Positions 45,954 to 56,303 of a stretch of DNA of 64,000 bases are shown piece by piece (position 1 is the first letter of the stretch; each line of letters begins with the position of its first letter). The stretch spans positions 1 through 64,000 of the forward strand of contig JADZEK010000105.1 in the NCBI GenBank assembly GCA_020850595.1. Reading direction: 5' to 3'. Origin of the DNA: Anaerolineales bacterium. GTDB taxonomy: Bacteria; Chloroflexota; Anaerolineae; Anaerolineales; UBA6663. The translations under genes were made by a program, and so were the position numbers. Under the pieces are notes generated by a model. The model was not told the DNA's origin. It searched no databases and saw only the letters and a program-made list of their open reading frames with translations.

Positions 45954-47249
45954 ATGACGCTACCGTTCACGCAATGGCCTTACCTCCCGACCCTGCTGCG
46001 CCTCGGCCTGGCCCTGGCGGTCGGCTTGTTTATCGGCGTCGAGCGCGAACGGCGCGGCAAAGAGTCGGGCCTGCGCACCTTCGCCTTCACGGCGTTGCTG
46101 GGCGGCATCGGCGGCCTGCTGGGCGATATGTACGCCATCGTGGCCCTGCTCCTGATCGGGCTGCTGGTCGTCTTCCTCAACGTCAACAGCCTGCGCAGCG
46201 GCCACGGCGTGGAGCTGACCACCTCGGCCACCCTGCTGCTGACGGGGTTCGCCGGCGTGCTGTGCGGTCAGGGGCACACCCTGACCCCTTCCGCGCTGGC
46301 GGTCATCATCGTCGCGCTGCTGGCCTGGAAGGAACCGCTGGCCGGTTTCTCCATCGGCCTGAGCGAGGTGGAACTACGCTCGGCCATCCTGCTCGCCATC
46401 CTGGCCATCGTCATCTACCCGGCGCTGCCCGAAGGCGCCATTGACCCCTGGGGCGCCGTCGAGCCGCGCACCGCGTGGGTCACCGTCATCCTGATTGCCG
46501 GGTTGGGCTTTATCAACTACATCCTGTGGAAAATCTACGGGTCGCGCGGGGTGGAGTTGACCGGCTTCTTGGGTGGGCTGATCAACAGCAGCATCGTCAT
46601 CAGCGCCCTGGCGGTGCGGGTCCGGGAGACCCAGGGCCAGTTGCGTGAGCCGGTTTACCGCGGCATGCTGCTGGCGGTCGCGGCCATGGCCGTGCGCAAC
46701 GCGGTGCTGCTGGCGCTGCTGGCCCCCGTGGGACTGGCCTGGTCAGCGCTCGCCTTTGGCCTCATGCTGCTCACGACGCTGGGCCTGGCCTTCCTGCGGC
46801 ATCCGCGGAGTCTGCCGGCTGAGGCGGCCGGCGCGCCGGCGCTTAACTTCACTTCGCCCTTCTCGCTGCAATCGGCGCTGAAATTTGGACTGCTGCTGCT
46901 GATCATCCAGGTCGCCGGCATCCTGGCGCAACTTACCCTGGGCCATGTCGGCATCTACGCGGTGAGCTTTTTTGGGGGGCTGATTTCAAGCGCCAGCGCA
47001 GTCGCTGCGGCGGCCACCCTGGGGCAGCACGGCACGATCACGGCCCAGGTGGCCGGCATCTGCGCTGTCCTGGCCTCACTGGCGAGCGTGGGCGCGAACC
47101 TGCCGTTCATCATTTCGGCCAACGACCGCGCGCTGGTGCGCCGGCTGGCCTGGTCCACCGGTATCATCGCGCTGGCCGGCGTGGTGGGGCTGGGCCTGCA
47201 AGTGGCCTTTTGGCCGGCCATCCAGTCCATCGTCGCGGCGGCCCCCTAG
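45954..47249 (+). CDS. MgtC/SapB - DUF4010 membrane protein
   Basis: 431 residues with about 12 membrane helices. The first 140 residues are MgtC/SapB-like (LRLGLALAVGLFIGVERERRGKESGLRTF, given here as two adjoining motifs at 45990-46080, then LLGGIGGLLGD). The remainder is DUF4010: RTAWVTVILIAGLGFINYI, GFLGGLINSSIVISALA and a C-terminal GGLISSASAVAAAATLG, a near-repeat of the middle motif. The fused form is common in bacteria. Transport function is inferred, substrate unknown. Single gene; TACACT at 45890-45895 is a possible -10 box. Confidence 0.85.
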   Translation: MTLPFTQWPYLPTLLRLGLALAVGLFIGVERERRGKESGLRTFAFTALLGGIGGLLGDMYAIVALLLIGLLVVFLNVNSLRSGHGVELTTSATLLLTGFAGVLCGQGHTLTPSALAVIIVALLAWKEPLAGFSIGLSEVELRSAILLAILAIVIYPALPEGAIDPWGAVEPRTAWVTVILIAGLGFINYILWKIYGSRGVELTGFLGGLINSSIVISALAVRVRETQGQLREPVYRGMLLAVAAMAVRNAVLLALLAPVGLAWSALAFGLMLLTTLGLAFLRHPRSLPAEAAGAPALNFTSPFSLQSALKFGLLLLIIQVAGILAQLTLGHVGIYAVSFFGGLISSASAVAAAATLGQHGTITAQVAGICAVLASLASVGANLPFIISANDRALVRRLAWSTGIIALAGVVGLGLQVAFWPAIQSIVAAAP

Positions 47250-47379
47250 CCCGCGGCCGTCAGCTTGCCGCCAGCCGGCTGTCGGCTGCCCGGCGCGCGC
47301 CCCCGCAACCGGCGACGCCAACCCGCGTAATGGTGAGTGTCTACAGTACTGGTTGGATCACCGGCTTAGGAGGCCTGCA

Positions 47380-47574
47380 ATGACCACTCAATATCGCGCC
47401 CTGCGCCGCTCGCGCCACAACCGTGTGGTGGCGGGCGTCTGCGGCGGCATCGCCGACTTTTTGGGGATCAGCGCGTTTTGGCCGCGACTGTTCTTCCTGA
47501 TCGCCCTCATCCCCGGCGGCGTGCCCGGCCTGGCTCTTTATGTGCTAGCCTGGATTGTGATGCCCGTCGCCTGA
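47380..47574 (+). CDS. PspC-domain small membrane protein
   Basis: 64 residues from ATG 47380, with TAGGAGG 7 nt upstream. It is nearly all PspC domain: a basic start (YRALRRSRHNRVVAGVCGG), IADFLGIS, one membrane helix and the ending LYVLAWIVMPV. PspC proteins take part in envelope stress responses in several bacteria; a role here is inferred. It converges on the small gene at 47649. Confidence 0.9.
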   Translation: MTTQYRALRRSRHNRVVAGVCGGIADFLGISAFWPRLFFLIALIPGGVPGLALYVLAWIVMPVA

Positions 47575-47648
47575 CGCGCCTGCCCGCCCCGCCGGCCCTG
47601 CGCCGCCTGGCCCAACGCAGGTCGGGCGGCGCGGGCGGCGGCCTAGCC

Positions 47649-47840
47649 CTAGCGGGTGGCGAACAGCGCCAGCCCTGTCAGAACCGCGCTGAGCACCAGC
47701 AGCCCCACGCAACCCAGCGCGAAGGCTCGCATCGTCAGGCGCAACATCCCCTTCATGATCGTCCAGCCAATCACCAGGACGACCAGGAAGGCCCCGAGCA
47801 TCGCCCAATCTACCTGTGATAGATCAAACGGCAACGACAT
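47649..47840 (-). CDS. Small two-helix membrane protein
   Basis: 63 residues, ATG preceded by GAGGAGA. Two membrane helices (about 13-31 and 40-60) with a short basic loop (KGMLRLTMRAF). Not recognised. It starts 15 nt after the stop of hutI and is probably co-transcribed with it. Confidence 0.55.
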   Translation of the reverse strand: MSLPFDLSQVDWAMLGAFLVVLVIGWTIMKGMLRLTMRAFALGCVGLLVLSAVLTGLALFATR

Positions 47841-47855
47841 GCCAGTCTCCTCGCC

Positions 47856-49139
47856 TCACGCGCCCGCCGGCGCATTTTCCACCACCACCCGGCCGGCCTT
47901 AATCACCGTCTGTACCAGGTTGCCGCCGTAGCGGTACCCCAACTGGCGGTAGTCGCCCACCGCCAACACCAGCAGGTCGGCCTGCTTGCCCGGCTCCAGG
48001 CTGCCGACCTCCGCCTCCAAGCGCACGGCGCGCGCCGCGTTGATGGTCGCCGCGGCGATGGCCTGCGAGGGCGTGAGCTTCATGTAACGGCAGGCCAGCG
48101 CCAGCACCATTTGCATGTTCTCACACCAGGTGGTGCCGGGGTTTAGGTCGCTGGCCAGCGCCAGCACCCCACCCGCCGCGATGATCTTCTGGGCGGGCGT
48201 GTAGTCGCTCTGCGCCAGCCCAAACGGCGTGCCCGGCAGGCCGACGGCCACAGTGGCGCCCTGCCCGAGCGCGGCGATGTCGGCCTCGGGCGTGTACACC
48301 AGGTGGTCGGCCGAGGCCGCCCCCAGCTCCACCGCCAGCGCCGTGCCGCCCAGCCCCACGAACTCATCGGCGTGCACCTTAAGGCCAAAGCCCAGGTCGC
48401 GGGCGCGCTCCAGCACGCGCCGCGCTTGGGCCACGGTGAACGCGCCGTCTTCACAGAAGACGTCGCAGAACACCGGGAGGTTGCGCGCGGCCCAGCGCGG
48501 CAGGCGCGCGGCGGCGGCGGGCAGCAGCGTATCTACGACCAGGTCAACATAGGCGTCGGCGCGCCCCGCATATTCGGCGGGCACGGCGTGGGCGGGCAAG
48601 AAGGTCGGCACGAGCGTCCACGGCCCTTCGGCGGCCAGTTGCTCCAGCGCGTCGAGTTGGCGCAGTTCGGCGTCTAGCTCCAGCCCATAGCCGGTCTTGG
48701 CTTCGAGCGTGGTGGTGCCGTGCGCCAACATGCGGCGCAGGCGCGGGCGCGTTTCGGCCACGAGTTGGTCGAGGCCGGCGGCGCGCGTCTGCCGCACGGT
48801 AGACATGATGCCGCCGCCCGCCGCCATCAGCTCCATATAGGTCGCGCCAGCCAGCCGCTGCTCGAACTCGTGAGCGCGGTCGCCCGCCCACACCGCGTGC
48901 GTGTGCGGGTCCACGAAGCCGGGCAAGACCACCCGGCCGCGCGCGTCTAGCTCGGCCCGCGCCCGCACCTGGGCGCGCACCTCGGCCGTCGGCCCTGCGC
49001 GCACGATGCGGCCGGCGCGCACCGCCACCGCGCCGTCGGCCACCAGACCCAGCGCGCCCAACTGCGCGCCGCGCCGCGGGCCGCCCGCCAGCGTGAGCAA
49101 CTGCGCGGCCGAATGGATGAGCAGATCGCACTCCACCAT
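47856..49139 (-). CDS. hutI: Imidazolonepropionase
   Basis: 427 residues. Third step of histidine breakdown: opens imidazolone-propionate to formiminoglutamate. The amidohydrolase pattern is clear: LPGFVDPHTHAVWAGDR with the metal His pair, GGGIMSTVRQTRAAG, TTTLEAKTGYGL, LKVHADEF, SADHLVYT and the metal Asp in LASDLNPGTTW. The ATG at 49139 lies 6 nt after a TACACT box, so the transcript is probably leaderless; the longer open frame to 49799 runs through a tandem repeat and an opposing-frame gene and is rejected. hutU lies 5 kb away on the same strand. Confidence 0.94.
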   Translation of the reverse strand: MVECDLLIHSAAQLLTLAGGPRRGAQLGALGLVADGAVAVRAGRIVRAGPTAEVRAQVRARAELDARGRVVLPGFVDPHTHAVWAGDRAHEFEQRLAGATYMELMAAGGGIMSTVRQTRAAGLDQLVAETRPRLRRMLAHGTTTLEAKTGYGLELDAELRQLDALEQLAAEGPWTLVPTFLPAHAVPAEYAGRADAYVDLVVDTLLPAAAARLPRWAARNLPVFCDVFCEDGAFTVAQARRVLERARDLGFGLKVHADEFVGLGGTALAVELGAASADHLVYTPEADIAALGQGATVAVGLPGTPFGLAQSDYTPAQKIIAAGGVLALASDLNPGTTWCENMQMVLALACRYMKLTPSQAIAAATINAARAVRLEAEVGSLEPGKQADLLVLAVGDYRQLGYRYGGNLVQTVIKAGRVVVENAPAGA

Positions 49140-49140
49140 G

Positions 49141-49316
49141 CGGAGAGTGTAGCCCAAAACCAACGAAACGGCCCAGGCACGGGCCTGAGCCGTTCGAGGC
49201 AACCGGCCGCGGGCAGCGGCCGTTTCAGCGGAGAGTGTAGCCCAAAACCAGCGAAACGGCCCAGGCACGGGCCTGAGCCATTCGAGGCAACCGGCCGCGG
49301 GCGGCGGCCGTTTCAG
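49141..49316. repeat. 88-bp tandem duplication between the LysM gene and hutI
   Basis: Two units, 49141-49228 and 49229-49316, identical at 85 of 88 positions. Each unit holds GAAACGGCC...GGCCGTTTC as outer arms (49165-49173 with 49218-49226 in the first), an inner CAGGC/GCCTG hairpin, and the TACACT box of hutI. The LysM stop codon lies in the end of the second unit. Read on the minus strand the closing arm is followed by GTTGGTTTTGG, so each unit looks like a terminator plus promoter. Confidence 0.85.
49146..49151 (-). promoter_or_regulatory. -10 box of leaderless hutI transcript
   Basis: TACACT on the minus strand, 6 nt before the ATG. The same box is duplicated at 49234-49239 in the second repeat unit. 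Confidence 0.45.
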
Positions 49317-49942
49317 GGGAAGGTCGTGTTGTAGAACCAGCCGTAGCTGTAGTAGCCCGCGGTGTTTTGCAGCCGCACCGAAATGGCCGCCGCGTTGGCG
49401 AGCGGCGCCGGGATGCCCAGGGTGGCGGTGAGCACACCGCCCGCGCCCGAGTTGACCGTGCCTGCCACGTAGCCCACGCCCAGCGCGCCAATCGGCCCCA
49501 TCGTTACGTCGAACACCTGGTTGGCGGGGAAGTTGGCCGTGCGCACGGTGACCGACAGGTTGCGCGTGACCGACACGATCGCGAAGGTCGGCACACCCCC
49601 GGCGGGCGGCGCGGTGGTAGGCACGGCCGTTGGGCCGCTCACCGGCGTGGCGGCGGGGGCGGCGGTTGGGGTGGGCGTGGCCGAGGCGCCCGGCGTGGCG
49701 CTCGGGCCGGGCGTGCCCATCGCCGGAATGCACAGCACCTGGCCGACGAAGATCAGATTGGGGTTGGTGAGGTGGTTGGCCGCGGCGAGTTCGGTCCACT
49801 TGATGCCGTGCGCCAGGCCGATGCGGTAGAGGTTGTCGCCGGCCTTGACCGTGTAAGACGTGGCGCAGGTCTGCGCGCTCGCGGGCAGCGCGGGCACGGC
49901 CAGCAGGCTGACCGCCAACCAGAACGATACCCAGCGTTTCAT
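49313..49942 (-). CDS. Secreted LysM-domain protein
   Basis: 209 residues from ATG 49942, with AGGAGG 5 nt upstream. Signal peptide to about 24 (ALPASA), one LysM domain (about 28-72: SYTVKAGDNLYRIGLAHGI, TNPNLIFVGQVLCIP), a Pro/Thr/Ala linker, then a C-terminal beta-rich domain (about 118-209) that looks like a small Ig-like module. LysM binds peptidoglycan or chitin-type glycans. Single gene; TATAAT at 50009-50014 is a likely -10 box. Its stop lies inside the tandem duplication. Confidence 0.85.
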   Translation of the reverse strand: MKRWVSFWLAVSLLAVPALPASAQTCATSYTVKAGDNLYRIGLAHGIKWTELAAANHLTNPNLIFVGQVLCIPAMGTPGPSATPGASATPTPTAAPAATPVSGPTAVPTTAPPAGGVPTFAIVSVTRNLSVTVRTANFPANQVFDVTMGPIGALGVGYVAGTVNSGAGGVLTATLGIPAPLANAAAISVRLQNTAGYYSYGWFYNTTFP

Positions 49943-50008
49943 GTAGGCCTCCTGGCCGTCCACTTAAGGCGGGTGAACGGCCCTAAGTCTGGAACCGGAG
50001 CAGCCTTA

Positions 50009-50014
50009 ATTATA
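50009..50014 (-). promoter_or_regulatory. -10 box of the LysM gene
   Basis: TATAAT on the minus strand, giving a leader of about 60 nt. Confidence 0.5.
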
Positions 50015-50081
50015 GGGCCGAACGGGCTGCGTTGAACGGCGGAACGCGGCGGACAACTGCCAGTGCGAGGCCCTCAGCCGG

Positions 50082-51260
50082 TCAGTCGTGATGGCGCTCG
50101 CGCACCAGGAATACGATCAGCGCCAGGCCCGCCAGGTTGGCCAGCGCCGCCGCTACGCCGATCCAGCCGAAGCCCAGCGCGAACAGGCGCGGCCCACTGA
50201 AAGCGCCCACCATGCGGCCCGCGGAGTGCAGCGCGGCGTTCAGGCTCATCACGCGGAAGCGCGCGGAGGGCACCAGCTGGGTCATAAGGGGCAGCGAGCC
50301 GACCAGCGTGAACTCGAAGGCGAGGTAGACGAAGAATAACCCGGCCAGCGCCAGCGGGAGCTGCCCGCCCGTTAACGGGATGAGGCCATAGGCCGCGGCG
50401 CTCGCCAGCAGTCCGACCGCCACGGCGCGCCGTTTGCCCATCTTGTCCGCCAGGACCATGACCAGCACTTCGCCGAGCAACTCGGCCAGGCCGATGACGG
50501 TGGCCGTTAGGCCCAACTCGGCGGTGGTAAGGCCGAAAGCCTGCTCCAGCCAGCCGGCGTAGACCACATTGAACAGCTCGTTGGCGCCGCCGGCCAGCAG
50601 CCCCAGCCCGCCGCCCCACAGCACCACCGGGTGCCGGCGGATGAGCGCGTAGTAACCCAGGCTGGGCGCATGCCCCGCGCCGCGCTGCGGCACATCGTGC
50701 GGCAGCACGAACCAGAGGGCGGCCGCCACAGCGACGCCCGCCGCCGCCAGCGGCAAGAACGGCGCGCGCCAGGTCGCGCGCGCGATGAGAAAGCCGATCA
50801 GCGGCAGCCCGACGAACGAGGCGCCCGACCAGCCCAGTTCGATGAAGGCGATGACCAGGCCGCGCCGCGCATAGGGCGTGCGGTCGCTCAGGTGGGCCTG
50901 CAGCGCCGGGTCGAACATGTACTTGCAGCCGGCTACGGCGAAGAGATAGACGGCGAAGGTCGCCAGGCTGGGGAATACGCCCAGCAGCAGCAGGCCGGCC
51001 ACGAAGATCACCAGCCCGAGCAGCGCCGTGAAGCGCCGGCCAATGCGGTCGGGCAGCCCGCCCAGCGCCGGCGACACCAGTCCCAGCGCCCCGCGCAGCG
51101 AGATCAACCCCGCCAGCGTTTCGGGCGGCACGCCCAGGCCGCGGCTGAGGGCAGGCAAGAAGGGATAGACCAGGCGCTGGGCGGTGTTGATGACCGCGCG
51201 CGCCAGCGTCGCGATGACGACCTGCGTACGCAGGTGCATCGCGGGGGCGGGGGTGGTCAT
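50082..51260 (-). CDS. Major facilitator superfamily transporter
   Basis: 392 residues, about 12 membrane helices. The MFS loop 2-3 motif is recognisable as GGLPDRIGRRF, with its degenerate counterpart later (LADKMGKRRAVAVG). Its ATG overlaps the stop of the roadblock gene as ATGA, so the two are translationally coupled. It closes the hutU - DUF5671 - roadblock - MFS run. Uptake of histidine or urocanate would suit the context, but the sequence resembles drug/efflux-type members and the substrate is open. Confidence 0.85.
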   Translation of the reverse strand: MTTPAPAMHLRTQVVIATLARAVINTAQRLVYPFLPALSRGLGVPPETLAGLISLRGALGLVSPALGGLPDRIGRRFTALLGLVIFVAGLLLLGVFPSLATFAVYLFAVAGCKYMFDPALQAHLSDRTPYARRGLVIAFIELGWSGASFVGLPLIGFLIARATWRAPFLPLAAAGVAVAAALWFVLPHDVPQRGAGHAPSLGYYALIRRHPVVLWGGGLGLLAGGANELFNVVYAGWLEQAFGLTTAELGLTATVIGLAELLGEVLVMVLADKMGKRRAVAVGLLASAAAYGLIPLTGGQLPLALAGLFFVYLAFEFTLVGSLPLMTQLVPSARFRVMSLNAALHSAGRMVGAFSGPRLFALGFGWIGVAAALANLAGLALIVFLVRERHHD

Positions 51261-51664
51261 GCGGGTTGGTCGAGAGTCAGGCGTAGGTCTTGGGCGGCGG
51301 CGCGGGCGGCGTGCAGGACCAGGCCCAGCGCGGCGTCGGGCGCGAGGAGCAGCGCCAGCGAGGCGTCGGCGGTCACGGGCAGGATCGCCAGCGCCCCACG
51401 GTCGCCCGCCGCCACGATCTGTTGAAACGCGCCTTGATTCAGCCGGGCGAGCGCGCGCTCGGCGTGGCCCGCCAGCACCGCGGCCAGGGCGGCCACGTGC
51501 TCACCGCCCTCCGGCGCGTGCCGATCGGCGTCCCAGCCGGGCGGATAGGCCGCGATGACCAGGCCGTCGGCGGTGATGAGCGCGGCCCCCTGCACGGCGG
51601 GCACGGCCTGCTGGAGGGCGGCCAGGCGGCGAAGCAGCGAAGCAGAACGGATGGTGATGGGCAT
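51257..51664 (-). CDS. Roadblock/LC7-domain protein
   Basis: 135 residues. A single roadblock/LC7 fold: a first helix (LLRRLAALQQAVPAVQGAAL), the strand pair ITADGLVIAAYPP, a long second helix and the strand pair ALAILPVTADASLALLL, ending with a C-terminal helix. Bacterial members usually bind small Ras-like GTPases (MglA type) and tune their cycle. No GTPase gene is nearby. The gene starts 4 nt after the DUF5671 stop and overlaps the MFS gene. Confidence 0.82.
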   Translation of the reverse strand: MPITIRSASLLRRLAALQQAVPAVQGAALITADGLVIAAYPPGWDADRHAPEGGEHVAALAAVLAGHAERALARLNQGAFQQIVAAGDRGALAILPVTADASLALLLAPDAALGLVLHAARAAAQDLRLTLDQPA

Positions 51665-51667
51665 GGC

Positions 51668-54505
51668 TTAGTTTGTAACGGGGATTGGCGAATCGGTCAA
51701 CCCAGCGCTTGACGCCTCTGGCGGCGTGTCAAGCGGCGTATCCAGCGGCGGCAGCGCGAGCGGCTCGGTGGGCGAATCGGAGCCGGGTGTGGGCGGCGCA
51801 ATAGGCGGCGCTTCGGAGGGCGGCGCGGGCGGTTCGGAGGGCGGCTGGAGCGTGGCCACGGCCGAGGGCGCGGCAGCGGGCAGCCTGTGGAGGGCAGCCT
51901 CCACGGTGCGGGCCAACTGTGGGCCGGGGTCGCTGGGCAGGGCAGCGGCCAGCTCGGCATTCACGCCGGCCCAGAACAGGCCCGTCCCTGGCAGCGGCAC
52001 GATCACCTTGGGTAACGGGCTAGACGCCACCGGCTCGCGCGCGGCGGCCGTCCAGGGCGCGATGATCAACCGGGCACGGCTCAACGCGGGGGGCGCAACC
52101 GGCTCAGCCGCGGCAAAGACGGAACGCACGGAGGGCAGCGCTTCCACAGCGGTCGGCGCGTCCTCGGGCATCTCACCCGCCAGCGCGGTGCTCGCGGCGG
52201 GGGTCAAGCCCACGGGCAGCAGCGTGAGGGCGGGCAGGTCGCGGCGCAAGGCGGCCAGCGCCAGGCGGGCAAAACGCCCATCGCCGTCATCCACAATCGC
52301 TACAGGCAGGCCGGCCCAGCGGGCGCCGGCCGCGGCCGCGGCGCGGGCCTGTTGGCGCGCTGCGCGGGCGGCCTGCTGCTCGCGCTCCAGGGCGCGGTCG
52401 GCGCTCGCGGACTTGCCATCCTGCCGCAGCACCCACACATGGTAGAGCCACACGGCCGTGGCGATCACCGCCAGGCCCGCGGCGCGCGCCATGTTGGCGA
52501 GCACGTTGCCGCCCTCGCCCAGGCGCAGCACGGCGTTGAGCAATTGGTAGACCACCGTGATCGCGCTCACCAGGGTCACAATCACGGCCACGAGCGCGAA
52601 GCCGTAGAGGTAGAGGCGGCGCAGCCAGGAGCGGCGGGCGGCGGCCGCGCCCGGTCCGGCGGCGCGCGTGGCGGCCTGCGCGGGCCACCAGGCCAGCGCC
52701 CACACCGGCAGCCCGGCCAGGAGCGCGGCCAGGTTGGCGGCGAACGTACTGCGCAGCGCCGCATTGGCGCGCAAACCGGCCGCCAAAAAGCTGATGGCGT
52801 CGCTGAGCACGCCGGCCAGCCCGTACAGGAACGCGCCCAGGCCAAAGGCCGCCACCAGATACCAATAGAGCCGCTGCAGGCCGCCCTGCAGCGACGACTC
52901 GGCGGCGCGGGCGATGTCGCCGCGCAGCACCAGGCCGTGATAGACCCACAGCGCCAGCGCGGCAATAATCACCGCAACCGAGAAGGCCAACTGGCCCTCG
53001 GTAGGCAAGCCCAGCAGCCGCCGCAGCAGGCCGTTGAGCGTAAGCCCGGCGGTGATGATCGCGGCATTCACGGCGGCGAAAATGATGACGTACAGATAGA
53101 CCTTGCGCAGGTCAGAACGGCGCTCATCTGCCTGGCCGCGGGCGAACAGCCGGCCCACCCACAGCCAGTGGTAGAGCCAGAGCGGCACGCCCACCAGCAG
53201 CCAGGCCAACGCCTCGCGCAGGGCCACCCGGCCGCGCAGGCCGCTGAAGAGCGCGTCTTGCACACCGATCAGGCCGGCCGTGGTGAGCGCCACTCCCAGG
53301 CCGCTGAACCCGTAGAGATACAAACGCCGCAGAAATCGCCCGGTCTCGCGGAAGCCGCCTGGCTCAGCCGCATCCATCTCCAGCGCGCGGGCGGCCTGCC
53401 CCCACAGCCACTGGTGATAGGCCCACACCAGCAACCCGGGCAGCAGCAGGGCGGCGCTGCCGGCATACGTCTGCGCGCCAGCCCGCAAGCCGCTGAACAG
53501 CCACACCAGCGCTGCCAGGCCGCCCGCCGTCGCCGCGCCGAGGCCGACCACGCTGAACGCGACCGCAAACAGCCAGCGGAACGGCCGCGCCGCCGGCAGC
53601 GCCACGCGCCGCACGGCCCACTCGTGATAGGCCCACAGGCCGAGGCCGGTGGTGAGAAGGCCGAACGCAACCGGGGGATGATCCAGCGCGCCGAGGAACA
53701 GGCGCTCGGCCAGGCGCGTGAGCACGTCGCTCAGGCCGAGGAGGATCAGCAGCACGCCGGCGGCAGCGGCGACGGAGGCGTAGACCCAGCGCAGCCCGTC
53801 GCCCACGGGCGAGGGCAGCCGCGCACGACGGGCGTGGCGCTGCCATTCGTGGAAGGCCCACAGCGGCAGGCCCACGGCCAGCAGGCCCAGCCCGCTCGGC
53901 CCCTGGCGCGCGGCGTTGCCGGCCAGCCAGTCAATCAGCGCCGCCTGCACCAGGAAGAAGCCAACCGCCGCCAGCGCGAGGCCTACGCCTGACCACAGCA
54001 GGCTATAGAGATGAAACAGCCCGCGCGTGGCTCCCGACTGCGGCAGGCCGGGCCGGGTCGCAAGCCATTGGTGATAGGCCCAGACCGGCCCCAGCACCGC
54101 CCAGGCCGCCAGCAGAGCGCCAAAGGACTGCGCAACCTCGCCGGCGCCGACCTCGGCTCGGAAGAACACAAACCGCGCCAGCGTGGACACCAGCGCGCCG
54201 GCCGCGACGGAAGCCAAGGCGAGGGCGCTGCCTTGATGCGCGAGGAGGTAGAGATGATAGAGGAACGCGCCGCGCTCGGTTGGGTCGCGGCGGGCGAGCG
54301 CCAGCGCCCACAGCCAGTGGCCCAAGAAGATCGGCCCGGCCACGATGAGCACCGCCAACTGAAGCGTAAAGAAAAAGGCGTTGGGCCGGTCGGCTCCGAC
54401 GGCCCAACTGAACCCGCCGCTGAGCAGCGTCACCAGCGCGTTGGCCGCGGCTTGCAGGCTGATGAAGCAGACGATGTAGAGGTAGAGGCGGCGGATCGTG
54501 ACCAT
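51668..54505 (-). CDS. DUF5671 multi-repeat membrane protein
   Basis: 945 residues from ATG 54505, preceded by AAGGA. About 20 membrane helices in nine tandem units of some 80-95 residues. Each unit starts with a basic-aromatic entry such as RRLYLYG and ends with a WxYHxW motif: VWAYHQW, LWAFHEW, LWAYHEW, VWAYHQW, LWLYHWL, LWVYHGL, VWLYHVW; the first unit reads FLGHWLW and the eighth (VWALAWW) has lost the His. The last 230 residues are soluble, beginning LPVAIVDDGDGRFARLAL and ending in a Pro/Ser tail. The function of DUF5671 is unknown. Second gene of the hutU operon, 21 nt after it. Confidence 0.8.
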   Translation of the reverse strand: MVTIRRLYLYIVCFISLQAAANALVTLLSGGFSWAVGADRPNAFFFTLQLAVLIVAGPIFLGHWLWALALARRDPTERGAFLYHLYLLAHQGSALALASVAAGALVSTLARFVFFRAEVGAGEVAQSFGALLAAWAVLGPVWAYHQWLATRPGLPQSGATRGLFHLYSLLWSGVGLALAAVGFFLVQAALIDWLAGNAARQGPSGLGLLAVGLPLWAFHEWQRHARRARLPSPVGDGLRWVYASVAAAAGVLLILLGLSDVLTRLAERLFLGALDHPPVAFGLLTTGLGLWAYHEWAVRRVALPAARPFRWLFAVAFSVVGLGAATAGGLAALVWLFSGLRAGAQTYAGSAALLLPGLLVWAYHQWLWGQAARALEMDAAEPGGFRETGRFLRRLYLYGFSGLGVALTTAGLIGVQDALFSGLRGRVALREALAWLLVGVPLWLYHWLWVGRLFARGQADERRSDLRKVYLYVIIFAAVNAAIITAGLTLNGLLRRLLGLPTEGQLAFSVAVIIAALALWVYHGLVLRGDIARAAESSLQGGLQRLYWYLVAAFGLGAFLYGLAGVLSDAISFLAAGLRANAALRSTFAANLAALLAGLPVWALAWWPAQAATRAAGPGAAAARRSWLRRLYLYGFALVAVIVTLVSAITVVYQLLNAVLRLGEGGNVLANMARAAGLAVIATAVWLYHVWVLRQDGKSASADRALEREQQAARAARQQARAAAAAGARWAGLPVAIVDDGDGRFARLALAALRRDLPALTLLPVGLTPAASTALAGEMPEDAPTAVEALPSVRSVFAAAEPVAPPALSRARLIIAPWTAAAREPVASSPLPKVIVPLPGTGLFWAGVNAELAAALPSDPGPQLARTVEAALHRLPAAAPSAVATLQPPSEPPAPPSEAPPIAPPTPGSDSPTEPLALPPLDTPLDTPPEASSAGLTDSPIPVTN

Positions 54506-54526
54506 ATGGGCGTCCTTCACGCTGAC

Positions 54527-56176
<1,650 letters not shown>

Positions 56177-56203
56177 GGCGGACACTCCTTTCGGCGCGGG
56201 GAG

Positions 56204-56209
56204 ATTATA
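56204..56209 (-). promoter_or_regulatory. -10 box of hutU
   Basis: TATAAT on the minus strand, 27 nt before the ATG at 56176. The nitroreductase promoter (TATAAT at 56253-56258) faces the other way. Confidence 0.5.
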
Positions 56210-56303
56210 GAGAGATTCAGGGTTTGGCGCGCAGACGACGAGCGGCCTCGGCTATAATCGCCGCAACAGCTTATGGCCCTATCCTATAAGGAACAGCGCT
56301 CTG

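Noticed and set aside
49141..49316. Insertion sequence or transposon remnant
   Set aside because: No transposase, terminal repeats or target duplication; it is a simple tandem duplication.
47856..49799. Longer hutI with an N-terminal extension
   Set aside because: The extension reads through the tandem duplication and overlaps the LysM gene out of frame; the family starts at 49139.
52352..53992. 546-codon plus-strand frame opposite the DUF5671 gene
   Set aside because: Gln/Arg/His-rich shadow of repeated membrane sequence.
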